From NCBI RefSeq assembly GCF_013149275.1, contig NZ_JABGNA010000001.1, positions 558,001 through 622,000 on the forward strand: a stretch of 64,000 nt of DNA, written 5' to 3'. This document shows, in pieces, positions 47,552 to 55,021 of this stretch. Made by a program: the position numbers and the translations under genes. Under the pieces are notes generated by a model that was given only the letters and a program-made list of their open reading frames with translations, was not told the DNA's origin and searched no databases. This DNA is from Mucilaginibacter sp. SG564 (lineage in GTDB: Bacteria > Bacteroidota > Bacteroidia > Sphingobacteriales > Sphingobacteriaceae). Within the stretch, counting starts at the first letter, position 1, and each line of letters opens with the position of its first letter.

Positions 47552-49504
47552 ATGGACAAACTTTACTTTAAAGGTATTTTAGGAATTGGATTATTGCAGG
47601 CTACATTGCTGGTAACCACAGCACAAGCGCAGGATACTACGCGATTGCTTAATGATGTAGTGGTTACCGCTACCCGCTCACCAAAAAAACTATCTGATAT
47701 AGGCAGGGTAGTTACCGTGATCCCGGCCGAGCAGATTAATCGCTCACAGGGGAAAACCTTACCCCAATTACTAAATACCGTTCCGGGACTTACATTTTCG
47801 GGCGCCCAGAATGCGCCGGGTATCGCTACATCCATTTATCTGTATGGAGCATCTACAGGAAACACGTTGATATTGATTGATGGTTTCCCAGTGAACAATG
47901 CAGCAGCCATAGACGGCAGTTATGACCTGAACGCTTTTTCATTGGATCTGATAGATCATATCGAGATTTTAAAAGGAAGCGGATCAACTTTGTATGGTTC
48001 AGACGCTGTGGCCGGTGTTATCAATATCATTACCAAAAAAGGAAAGGGGCAAGGACTTAAAAGTAGCCTGCAGCTAATGGGTGGTAGTTATAAAACCTTC
48101 AAAGAGTCGGCTTCATTAAATGGAACGGTAAACAAAACGGGAGTTGCTGTAAATATTTCCAATTCCGATTCAAGAGGTTTTGCGGCAGCAACAGATACAA
48201 CGGGTAAAGGCAATTTTAAAAAAGATGGCTTTCATCAGCGTTCGGCGAGTGTAAATATCAATCAGGCAGTTTCCAGGAATTTCAGCCTGAATGGAAACCT
48301 GCAAACAAGCTATACATCAGGTAATTTACCCTACGGAGCATTTACCGACGATCAAAATTATACTTACAACAATACGTTTTTGTTTGGAGGTTTAGGGGCT
48401 AAATTAATATTGCCAAAAGGGTCGCTGCGTTTCAATATATCGCAAAATACAGTTTGGAATAATTTTAAAAACTTTCCTACCGACAACGATTCTACCCACC
48501 AGATAACTAAAAATATTGGGCGTATTACCAATGCCGAAGTTGTGTTGAATCAAGAATTAGGTAAATATTTTGACATAACCAGTGGGGTAAGTTTTAAATA
48601 TAGCAACACTACCCAATATAGCTTATATGAATCAACAGGTTATCATCCCGGAGCCAGTACTATCGCCGATAATTTGGCTCATAATAATATATTCAGCGCT
48701 TATACTTCTTTGTTTTTTAAAGCTGATATTTTTCACATGGAACTGGGTGGGCGATACAATCACCATAGCACGTATGGCGATAATTTTACCTATACCATTA
48801 ACCCGTCTTTGTTCCTGGCCGATCAATTTAAAATTTTCGGATCAATAGCATCAGCCTATAAATCGCCATCATTGTATCAGTTATATTCCCAATATGGTAA
48901 TGTAAAACTAAAGCCCGAAACTACTACCTCCTATGAAGCTGGTTTTGATTGGGAGATTGTTAAAAACGCACTGACATTCAATACCCATTTCTATAAACGG
49001 AATGCTAAGGATGTGATCTATTTCTTTACTCAGTCTGTTTCGCCCTTTGCATCTTTTTATCAAAACGGTCAGTTTCAAAAGGATAAAGGTTTTGAGAGCG
49101 AGTTGAATTATCACGCTGATAAATTAACGGCTGCAGCCTATTATACTTATGTAAACGGTAAATTGACCGATGAAAAGGGCGTACAAACGGCCAATCTTTA
49201 CCGCAGACCAAAAAGCACATTAGGCATTAATTTTAACTACCAGGTTATTGAAGATTTTTCATTTGGCGTGAATTATAAATATACCGGCAACCGTACCGAT
49301 CAAAACTTTGCAACCTATCCGTCTACAGTAGTTACTCTAAAACATTATCACCTGGCCGATCTGCACCTGGAGCTGAAGGCAACCAAAAACCTGCGCGTAT
49401 TTGGCGATCTGAATAATCTATTGGATCAAAAATATACCGACTGGTTGGGTTACAATACCATGGGTATCAACTTCATGCTTGGGGCCAAATACCAGTTTAA
49501 TTAG
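47552..49504 (+). CDS. btuB: TonB-dependent vitamin B12 receptor, BtuB-like
   Basis: A 650-residue outer-membrane receptor with signal peptide (GLLQATLLVTTAQA), plug domain (LNDVVVTATRSPKKLSDIGR; LKGSGSTLYGSDAVAGVINI) and a 22-strand-type barrel ending in YQFN. Control by the cobalamin riboswitch just upstream points to cobalamin or cobinamide uptake. It has no SusD or carbohydrate domain. The next gene is a DUF6580 membrane protein in the same direction. Confidence 0.92.
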   Translation: MDKLYFKGILGIGLLQATLLVTTAQAQDTTRLLNDVVVTATRSPKKLSDIGRVVTVIPAEQINRSQGKTLPQLLNTVPGLTFSGAQNAPGIATSIYLYGASTGNTLILIDGFPVNNAAAIDGSYDLNAFSLDLIDHIEILKGSGSTLYGSDAVAGVINIITKKGKGQGLKSSLQLMGGSYKTFKESASLNGTVNKTGVAVNISNSDSRGFAAATDTTGKGNFKKDGFHQRSASVNINQAVSRNFSLNGNLQTSYTSGNLPYGAFTDDQNYTYNNTFLFGGLGAKLILPKGSLRFNISQNTVWNNFKNFPTDNDSTHQITKNIGRITNAEVVLNQELGKYFDITSGVSFKYSNTTQYSLYESTGYHPGASTIADNLAHNNIFSAYTSLFFKADIFHMELGGRYNHHSTYGDNFTYTINPSLFLADQFKIFGSIASAYKSPSLYQLYSQYGNVKLKPETTTSYEAGFDWEIVKNALTFNTHFYKRNAKDVIYFFTQSVSPFASFYQNGQFQKDKGFESELNYHADKLTAAAYYTYVNGKLTDEKGVQTANLYRRPKSTLGINFNYQVIEDFSFGVNYKYTGNRTDQNFATYPSTVVTLKHYHLADLHLELKATKNLRVFGDLNNLLDQKYTDWLGYNTMGINFMLGAKYQFN

Positions 49505-49544
49505 CAGCTTTTTATTTAGTACATTTATAAGTAATTTTACCTCA

Positions 49545-49552
49545 TAAATTTG
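49545..49552 (+). promoter_or_regulatory. -7 promoter element of DUF6580 gene
   Basis: TAAATTTG matches TAnnTTTG and ends four bases before the ATG at 49557. It suggests that this gene has its own promoter besides the riboswitch-led transcript. Confidence 0.45.
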
Positions 49553-49556
49553 AATC

Positions 49557-50120
49557 ATGAACTCAAAAGATAATACAACCCGCAATATCGTATTGATACT
49601 GATGATCGTGGTAGCGGCCGCGTTCAGGTTGCTGGCATTTAAGTATAAGGAGCTGAGTAATTTTAATCCGGTAGGAGCCATAGCTATATTTGGCGGTGTG
49701 TATTTTGCCGATAAATGGAAAAGCTACGTTACGGTAATGCTGGCCCTTTTCGGAACGGATATTATCCTGAATTACTTGTACTTCCATAAATTAACTTTAT
49801 GGTATAGCGGTGCCGAATGGACGTATCTGGCCTTTATTTTAATGATCCTGGTGGGTAGCCTGATTAAAAAAGTAACTGTACTGAATGTAGTTTTAGCTTC
49901 CGTTGCTTCCGTATTGATCCATTGGTTGCTCACCGATCTACCGGGAACTTTATATCCCCACACCTTAGCCGGTTATGGCACATCGTTGGTTAACGCCATC
50001 CCATTCGAAAAGAATATGGTATTTGGCAATTTAGTATTTGGCTTTATTTTATTTGGCGGTTTTGAACTGGCTAAAACCAAATACACTTTTTTACGCACTA
50101 AAAAGCAACTGGCACTTTAA
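49557..50120 (+). CDS. DUF6580-type integral membrane protein, putative cobalamin-linked transporter subunit
   Basis: A 187-residue inner-membrane protein with five to six helices (IVLILMIVVAAAFRLLAF; VGAIAIFGGVYFADKW; AFILMILVGSLIKKV; LVFGFILFGGFELAK). The shape is like an ECF-type substrate-binding S component. Position straight after btuB suggests a role in B12 or cobinamide handling. No ATPase subunit is adjacent. The function is inferred from context only. Confidence 0.7.
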   Translation: MNSKDNTTRNIVLILMIVVAAAFRLLAFKYKELSNFNPVGAIAIFGGVYFADKWKSYVTVMLALFGTDIILNYLYFHKLTLWYSGAEWTYLAFILMILVGSLIKKVTVLNVVLASVASVLIHWLLTDLPGTLYPHTLAGYGTSLVNAIPFEKNMVFGNLVFGFILFGGFELAKTKYTFLRTKKQLAL

Positions 50121-50136
50121 GCTAACTCAATAATAT

Positions 50137-50176
50137 AGAAAAGCGATTTGCCACCAGGGCAGGTCGCTTTTTTTAT
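50137..50176 (+). terminator. Intrinsic terminator after DUF6580 gene
   Basis: AAAAGCGA...TCGCTTTT stem of about 8 bp plus inner pairs, followed by a T run. Confidence 0.75.
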
Positions 50177-50199
50177 GGATATATAATTTTTAGATACCT

Positions 50200-50889
50200 A
50201 TGAAAAAACTGGTAGTGCTAACAGGCGCAGGTATAAGCGCCGAGAGCGGTTTAAAGACTTTCAGAGACAGCGACGGCCTGTGGGAAGGTTACGATATAGA
50301 AGACGTGGCAACACCGCAGGCATGGCAGCGAAACCCGGCTCTGGTACAGCAATTTTATAACGAGCGCCGCAAATCGGTATTAGAAGCGCAACCCAATGCT
50401 GCTCATTATGCTCTCGCCCAACTGGAAGAAAAATATCGGGTAACTATCATTACCCAAAACATCGATGACCTGCACGAAAGGGCTGGTTCCACCAATGTAA
50501 TGCACCTGCATGGTATTATAACCCGATCGCAATCAAGTATCGATCCTGAGCTTACTTATCCCATTAATGGCTGGGAGATTGGGGTGGATGAAGTGTGTGA
50601 ATTAGGCTCGCCCCTGAGGGCCCATGTCGTTTGGTTTGGCGAGGACGTACCCATGATAGGCCCCGCCGCGCGTATTTGTGCCGATGCGGATGTTTTTATG
50701 CTTGTAGGTTCATCCCTGGCGGTATATCCGGCTGCGGGACTCATCAGCTATGTGCGACCGGAGATCCCAAGATATATTATCGACCCAAAGATACCGGATG
50801 TAAGTGTGAGGGGCCAATTGATAAAAATACAGGAGAGGGCTACTGTTGGCGTACCTGCATTGGTAGATCAGCTTCTGAAAGATCAATAA
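50200..50889 (+). CDS. Sir2-family NAD-dependent protein deacylase, zinc-cysteine-poor
   Basis: A 229-residue sirtuin. NAD motif GAGISAESGLKTFRDSDGLW (residues 8-27), catalytic His in TQNIDDLHERAGS and HLHG, and WFGEDVP. The Tyr-x-x-Arg in FYNERRKSV is the class III signature for succinyl-type acyl groups. The zinc-binding cysteine pairs seen in E. coli CobB are replaced (HLHGIITRSQSSIDPEL; VDEVCELGSPLR); one Cys remains. Such loss occurs in other Bacteroidota sirtuins. Predicted desuccinylase/deacetylase in the cytoplasm. Confidence 0.9.
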   Translation: MKKLVVLTGAGISAESGLKTFRDSDGLWEGYDIEDVATPQAWQRNPALVQQFYNERRKSVLEAQPNAAHYALAQLEEKYRVTIITQNIDDLHERAGSTNVMHLHGIITRSQSSIDPELTYPINGWEIGVDEVCELGSPLRAHVVWFGEDVPMIGPAARICADADVFMLVGSSLAVYPAAGLISYVRPEIPRYIIDPKIPDVSVRGQLIKIQERATVGVPALVDQLLKDQ

Positions 50890-50992
50890 TTTAAGGGGTT
50901 AAGTAGTCATCTAAAAAGTGGGTTTACATGGTTTACACTTTTTATGGTTTGAATTACTATAATTATCTGAAAATCAAATATTTAAATATAAT

Positions 50993-51040
50993 TTACCCTC
51001 AAAAAGTGGGTTTACATGTAAACCCACTTTTTGAGGGTAA
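50993..51040. repeat. Perfect 48-bp palindrome
   Basis: 24-base half-sites (TTTACCCTCAAAAAGTGGG, then TTTACA) meet without a loop and pair perfectly, centred between 51016 and 51017. A shorter imperfect copy of the inner part, AAAAAGTGGGTTTACATG, lies at 50913-50930. It lies after the sirtuin stop. Confidence 0.9.
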
Positions 51041-51088
51041 GAGACCTCAAGATCAAGGGGTGATGTTATTAAATTAAAGAATTTTGCA

Positions 51089-51225
51089 AACCCCATGGGG
51101 TTAAAGCTTTGTAGTAAAAAAGTCGATTTTCATTCAGTGCCGTGGGTACTGCACTCAGGTTGCATACCTATGGTATGCTAAAATATTATTCTTTGTTTGC
51201 TACAAAGCTTTTACTCCTACGGAGT
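51089..51225. repeat. Composite element of nested small palindromes
   Basis: A 12-bp inverted repeat (AAAGCTTTGTAG at 51103, CTACAAAGCTTT at 51200) encloses palindromes at 51136-51155 (AGTGC/GCACT) and 51162-51178 (GCATACC/GGTATGC), and is flanked by AACCCCATGGGGTT (51089-51102) and ACTCC/GGAGT (51213-51225). Looks like a Bacteroidota intergenic repeat. Confidence 0.75.
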
Positions 51226-51339
51226 AGTAAACCTTTAATGACATTGCTCGTGTGAACTGCAAAACTTCAGAAATAATAATTTAAATCTGCCTGGCATTTT
51301 TAAAAATCACTAATTCGCTAAATCACTAATTAAAAAATA

Positions 51340-52056
51340 ATGAAAAAGTGCATATTCAATTGGAGCGGGGGTAAGGACAGCGCCATAGCCTTATATTATT
51401 GTCTTCAGAACCCTGATCTGGAGATCAAATACCTGGTTACCACTATTAATGACGCGGCCGACAGGATATCCATGCATGGTGTGCGTACGGAACTGCTGAT
51501 TAAACAGGCTGAGAGTATCGGCATCCCGCTATACCAGATCCGCCTGCCCGAGATGCCCGGTATGCAGGAATATGACGAGGTGATGCACCGCCACCTCATG
51601 TATTTTAAGAGCGAGGGTATTACCCATGCCATTTTTGGTGACATATTTTTAGAAGACCTGAAAGCTTACCGCGATGCCCGCCTGAGCGAGGTAGGTTTGC
51701 GAGGCATATATCCCTTGTGGAAACGTGATACCGGCGAATTGATTAGTGAGTTTTTAAGCCTTGGCTTTGGTACCGTGATAGCCTGTACCCAGGAACGTTT
51801 GGAGCGCATAGTAGGGAAGGAGATCAGCCCGGAACTGATTGATGCCCTGCCCGATGATGTAGATGTTTGCGGCGAGAATGGTGAGTTCCACACCTTCACT
51901 TTTAAGGGCCCGATTTTTAAAAATACGATACCTTACAAAACAGGAGTGAAGATTTTTAAAGAATATAAAGCGCCCCAAAATGCCGATGACTCCTGCGTTT
52001 CGGTAACTGATCAAAAACGCTCAGGATTTTGGTATTGCGACCTTGTTTTGGCATAA
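51340..52056 (+). CDS. Dph6-like ATP pyrophosphatase (diphthine-ammonia ligase family)
   Basis: A 238-residue N-type ATP-pyrophosphatase. The PP-loop SGGKDSAIALYY (residues 9-20) is followed by GVRTELLIKQAESIG and the COG2102 motif GEFHTFTFKGPIF. The name comes from eukaryotic and archaeal Dph6, but bacteria have no diphthamide, so the bacterial job is different and unknown. In this genome it sits in the B12-uptake region. In Bacteroidota such genes often occur with btu genes (my recollection), so a role in cobalamin or cobinamide amidation is conceivable. Confidence 0.82.
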   Translation: MKKCIFNWSGGKDSAIALYYCLQNPDLEIKYLVTTINDAADRISMHGVRTELLIKQAESIGIPLYQIRLPEMPGMQEYDEVMHRHLMYFKSEGITHAIFGDIFLEDLKAYRDARLSEVGLRGIYPLWKRDTGELISEFLSLGFGTVIACTQERLERIVGKEISPELIDALPDDVDVCGENGEFHTFTFKGPIFKNTIPYKTGVKIFKEYKAPQNADDSCVSVTDQKRSGFWYCDLVLA

Positions 52057-52272
52057 CTTCCCATTTATTTGGCAAAAATAGCCGCAGAATTAAATTTTCT
52101 ATATATGTATAACTATTTATATTACAATTAATTAAATAATAAATACAAAGTAATGGTGTAAATTAATAGCAATAAGGAATTATTTTTGGCTTTAAATTAG
52201 CCTTTATTGCAGAATAAAATTCTGTTTGTAATGCTATTTAAAATTAAATAACTGTATTATAGATAGTTATGG
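52057..52272. other. AT-rich convergent intergenic region
   Basis: 216 bases of AT-rich DNA between the convergent Dph6-like and 82-residue protein genes. It holds only weak stem-loop potential; no ORF or clear promoter with a gene behind it. Confidence 0.5.
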
Positions 52273-52521
52273 TTAATAATTGTACCGATAATATGACTCT
52301 TTGAAGTCTTTTCGCATTTCGGTAAAGCGAGCGCCTACCGTTTTCAAAAACTCTTCATCCAGTAATTCAAAAACACTGTTTACGCCATCCGTCAAATCCA
52401 TCTCGGGTATCTTGTAACTTTGTTCCAGGGCGCCCTGTTCTATCTTCACAATAAACTTTTGGTTCATGTTCAGGATGGATATTTTAAAATCCGGGTGCGG
52501 TAGTTCGGCTATAATTCTCAT
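52273..52521 (-). CDS. Small conserved-looking hypothetical protein
   Basis: An 82-residue protein (MRIIAELPHPDFKISILNMN; EQGALEQSYKIPEMDLTDGV). The Bacteroidota-type N-terminus and length suggest a conserved family of unknown function; no motif is recognised. It lies downstream of ATTAGTGAATTA-type repeats and is convergent with the Dph6-like gene. Confidence 0.65.
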   Translation of the reverse strand: MRIIAELPHPDFKISILNMNQKFIVKIEQGALEQSYKIPEMDLTDGVNSVFELLDEEFLKTVGARFTEMRKDFKESYYRYNY

Positions 52522-52643
52522 AGATTAATTATTGAATTAGTGATTTATTGAATTAGTGAGTTGTTTATGGAGTAAAGATTTTTGGAGTAAGGCGTAAGGA
52601 TTTTTGAATAATAACTTTTGTCTTTAATCTTTAAATTCTCGTT

Positions 52644-53387
52644 CTAAAAATCCTTGCTCTCAAAATTCCTGTTCTTTGCTCCAATGATCCTTGCTCCAGT
52701 ATCTTCCAGAGGATCTTTTCCGTGGAGTGATCCAAAGCTTTCCAGTATTTCAAACCGGGCGAAAAGTTCTTCGCTGTACCAGTTTTCGCTGCGGGTGAGT
52801 TTGATTACCTCTGCGTGCTCGCGGCTTTTGTAGGCGAAATTTTTCACAGCATCCAGGCTTTGCCAAACCGAAAAGGTGGCTTGGCGGTAAACCGGCGCTT
52901 CGCCAATGCCAAAAGAGGTAATGTAACCCGGTGCTTTGGCCATCAGGTTGGCTACCTCGTCTACATGCGACCAAAAGTTCTTCAACCGGCTTATTCTGAT
53001 CGTAGCACGGGTAAGTACTGCGATAGGGCCGGTATACTCTTTTATTTCCGGGTTGCCAAAGGGTGTTTTGCCATCCCATTTGCCATGGCTTTGCAGAGGT
53101 TCACATAGTACCGTCCAGCCTTCATGGCCAAATATTTTCCACCAGCCCGAAACAACAGAGCTGGCCTGAAATCGATCGAAATCTTCCCGGCTGTCCCAGC
53201 AGGCCAGCAGGCCCCATTGCTGCCAGTCGGGCTGCAAATCAAATGTGCCATTATGACCCGAGCCCAGCAGTTTATAAAAACTACAGCCTTTTTGCAGCCA
53301 CATGGGCAGGCGATGTATGGCCATGGCCAGCAATGCAAAAGGGATAAAAAGTTTCCGGTATCGGACAATGGTAAGGCTAACGATCAT
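52644..53387 (-). CDS. Spheroidene monooxygenase (CrtA)-like protein
   Basis: A 247-residue member of the CrtA-like family (MIVSLTIVRYRKLFIPFALL; MWLQKGCSFYKLLGSGHNGTF; WGLLACWDSREDFDRFQAS; RATIRISRLKNFWSHVDEVA). In purple bacteria CrtA is a carotenoid oxygenase; here no crt genes surround it, and such stand-alone members are frequent in Bacteroidota with no assigned substrate. The fold is a dimeric alpha/beta-barrel type. Its upstream region contains the second copy of the thrS-type AT module. Confidence 0.8.
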   Translation of the reverse strand: MIVSLTIVRYRKLFIPFALLAMAIHRLPMWLQKGCSFYKLLGSGHNGTFDLQPDWQQWGLLACWDSREDFDRFQASSVVSGWWKIFGHEGWTVLCEPLQSHGKWDGKTPFGNPEIKEYTGPIAVLTRATIRISRLKNFWSHVDEVANLMAKAPGYITSFGIGEAPVYRQATFSVWQSLDAVKNFAYKSREHAEVIKLTRSENWYSEELFARFEILESFGSLHGKDPLEDTGARIIGAKNRNFESKDF

Positions 53388-53426
53388 GTTTTGCTAAATA
53401 AAACATTAATTGTAAAACCCCCGCCA

Positions 53427-53575
53427 AAAAACTTTTTAAACCTCAAATTTTAACAATTTTCTGATCAAAAACAGGGTGAAAAGAACAAGTGATCATCATT
53501 TTTATTAACGCTTTAAAGTTATTTTGACGTTTTTTAACAAATTTTTGATGGTTTTAAAAACTTTAAAAAGATTTA
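53427..53575 (-). promoter_or_regulatory. AT-rich module shared with thrS leader, copy 2 (CrtA-like gene)
   Basis: Read on the minus strand it has the same order as copy 1: CTTTTTAAAGTTTTTAAAA, TTGTTAAAAAA, and the 40-base core with GATCAGAAAATTGTTAAAAT, ending 40 bases before the CrtA-like start. Confidence 0.6.
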
Positions 53576-53624
53576 TTGGATTGGTATTCAAGTTCGCCTT
53601 CCGTGCAAAGACGGGGTAAAAAAA

Positions 53625-53773
53625 CATGTCATTGCTGAGAGAAGCGTGGACAACCGACCAGCGGGAGCTCATTAATGCCGTAAAAAACAGTTAACAACAT
53701 TAATAATCTCGTAGCTATTCTCGTCGATGAGAACGCAAGGAGATTGCTTCGTCGTTCCTCCTTTCAATGACAT
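53625..53773. repeat. Degenerate TCATTGCGAG-type inverted repeat
   Basis: CATGTCATTGCTGAGAGAAG (53625 on) and GGAGATTGCTTCGTCGTTCC to TCAATGACAT (53739-53773) are eroded arms of the repeat seen at 36.98 kb, with about 90 bases between. Confidence 0.6.
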
Positions 53774-53885
53774 ATAGGAAATATGCAGCAATGTCAAGGC
53801 GGGTCAATATCACGCGGCAAATACCTTTATCCCGTCAACAGCCTAAATATGATATGCTGTTGATGTACTTTCTGCGGTACATTGT

Positions 53886-53893
53886 TATTTTTG
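53886..53893 (+). promoter_or_regulatory. -7 promoter element of fRMsr gene
   Basis: TATTTTTG matches TAnnTTTG and ends four bases before the ATG at 53898. Confidence 0.5.
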
Positions 53894-53897
53894 TACT

Positions 53898-54377
53898 ATG
53901 GCAGAGGATTTAAACATAACCACATCAACCGATAAAACTGAGCAATATACTACGCTTATTCCGCAGATTGAGGCACTGCTTTATGGCGAGCCTGATTTGG
54001 TGGCTAACCTGGCCAATGTGGCCGCGGCTTTAAAGGAGCAGTTTAAATGGTTTTGGGTAGGGTTTTACCTGGTAAAAAATGGCGAACTGGTGTTAGGTCC
54101 GTTCCAGGGCCCCGTAGCCTGTACCCGTATTGGTTTAGGTAAAGGTGTTTGTGGCGCGGCATGGCAGCAGGCCAAAACGCTGGTAGTGCCCGATGTGGAA
54201 GCCTTCCCTGGTCACATCGCCTGTAGTTCGCTTTCGCGATCAGAAATTGTAGTGCCTGTATTTCATAATGGAGAAGTGATTGCCGTTTTGGATGTGGACA
54301 GCGAATTGCTGGATCAGTTTGATGAAACCGATGCGCTGTACCTGGAGCAAATTGTAAAGCTGCTGAACTTTGCATGA
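53898..54377 (+). CDS. Free methionine-(R)-sulfoxide reductase (GAF domain)
   Basis: A 159-residue GAF-fold enzyme of the fRMsr (MsrC) family. The three family cysteines are present: in VACTRIGLGKGVCG (two) and in FPGHIACSSLSRSEIVVPV. It reduces free methionine-R-sulfoxide, a product of oxidative damage. A promoter element lies four bases before the ATG. The stop overlaps the next gene's ATG (ATGA), so it is translationally coupled to the hydrolase and AAG glycosylase genes. Confidence 0.93.
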   Translation: MAEDLNITTSTDKTEQYTTLIPQIEALLYGEPDLVANLANVAAALKEQFKWFWVGFYLVKNGELVLGPFQGPVACTRIGLGKGVCGAAWQQAKTLVVPDVEAFPGHIACSSLSRSEIVVPVFHNGEVIAVLDVDSELLDQFDETDALYLEQIVKLLNFA

Positions 54378-55021
54378 GCAGGATCTATCTGATAGCTGGC
54401 TTGGGTGCCGATACCCGGGTTTATAACAATATCGACCTTCATGATCATGAAGTGATCCCTGTTGACTGGATTGAACCCCATCAATCAGATACTTTAAATA
54501 CTTATGCGCAAAAACTTATCCATCAATATCATATATTGCCTAATTCGATCCTTATAGGTAACTCCTTAGGCGGAATGATAGCTGTGGAAATGGCAAAACA
54601 GATCCCGGTGAAAAAGGTGATCCTGGTATCGAGCATCAAAACAAATAGCGAAGCGCCCGGGTATTTTAGTGTCTTTCGCGCGTTGCCCATTTATAAGCTT
54701 ATTCCCGGGAAATTGTTCACCGCAATGGGCTTTATGATCAAGCCTTTATTTGGGCATATGAGTGCAGAAGATGCCTGGTTGTTTAACGATATGCTGAAAA
54801 ATTCATCACCGACTTTTGTGAAGTGGGCCATGGGGGTAGTTCTACACTGGAAAAACGATATTATCCCGCCAAATCTCTTTCATATCACCGGTGATAAGGA
54901 TCTGGTGTTCTCTTTTAAGCGTATCATTGGTGCCACCATTGTTAAAGGTGGTACTCATATTATGATATTTGATAAGGCAAAAGAGATCAATAAATTATTA
55001 AAAAACATCCTCAAAAAATGA
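54374..55021 (+). CDS. Alpha/beta-hydrolase
   Basis: A 215-residue hydrolase. The nucleophile elbow is in ILIGNSLGGMIAVEMAKQIP (GNSLGG), and the C-terminal FHITGDKDLVFSFKRIIGA and KGGTHIMIFDKA hold the likely Asp and His. Cytoplasmic, substrate unknown. It overlaps the fRMsr gene and the following AAG gene by four bases each. Confidence 0.88.
   Translation: MSRIYLIAGLGADTRVYNNIDLHDHEVIPVDWIEPHQSDTLNTYAQKLIHQYHILPNSILIGNSLGGMIAVEMAKQIPVKKVILVSSIKTNSEAPGYFSVFRALPIYKLIPGKLFTAMGFMIKPLFGHMSAEDAWLFNDMLKNSSPTFVKWAMGVVLHWKNDIIPPNLFHITGDKDLVFSFKRIIGATIVKGGTHIMIFDKAKEINKLLKNILKK

Noticed and set aside
52168-52180. TATTTTTG promoter-like sequence in the Dph6/82-residue gene gap
   Set aside because: No gene starts behind it; shows that the motif occurs by chance in AT-rich DNA, so isolated matches were not annotated.
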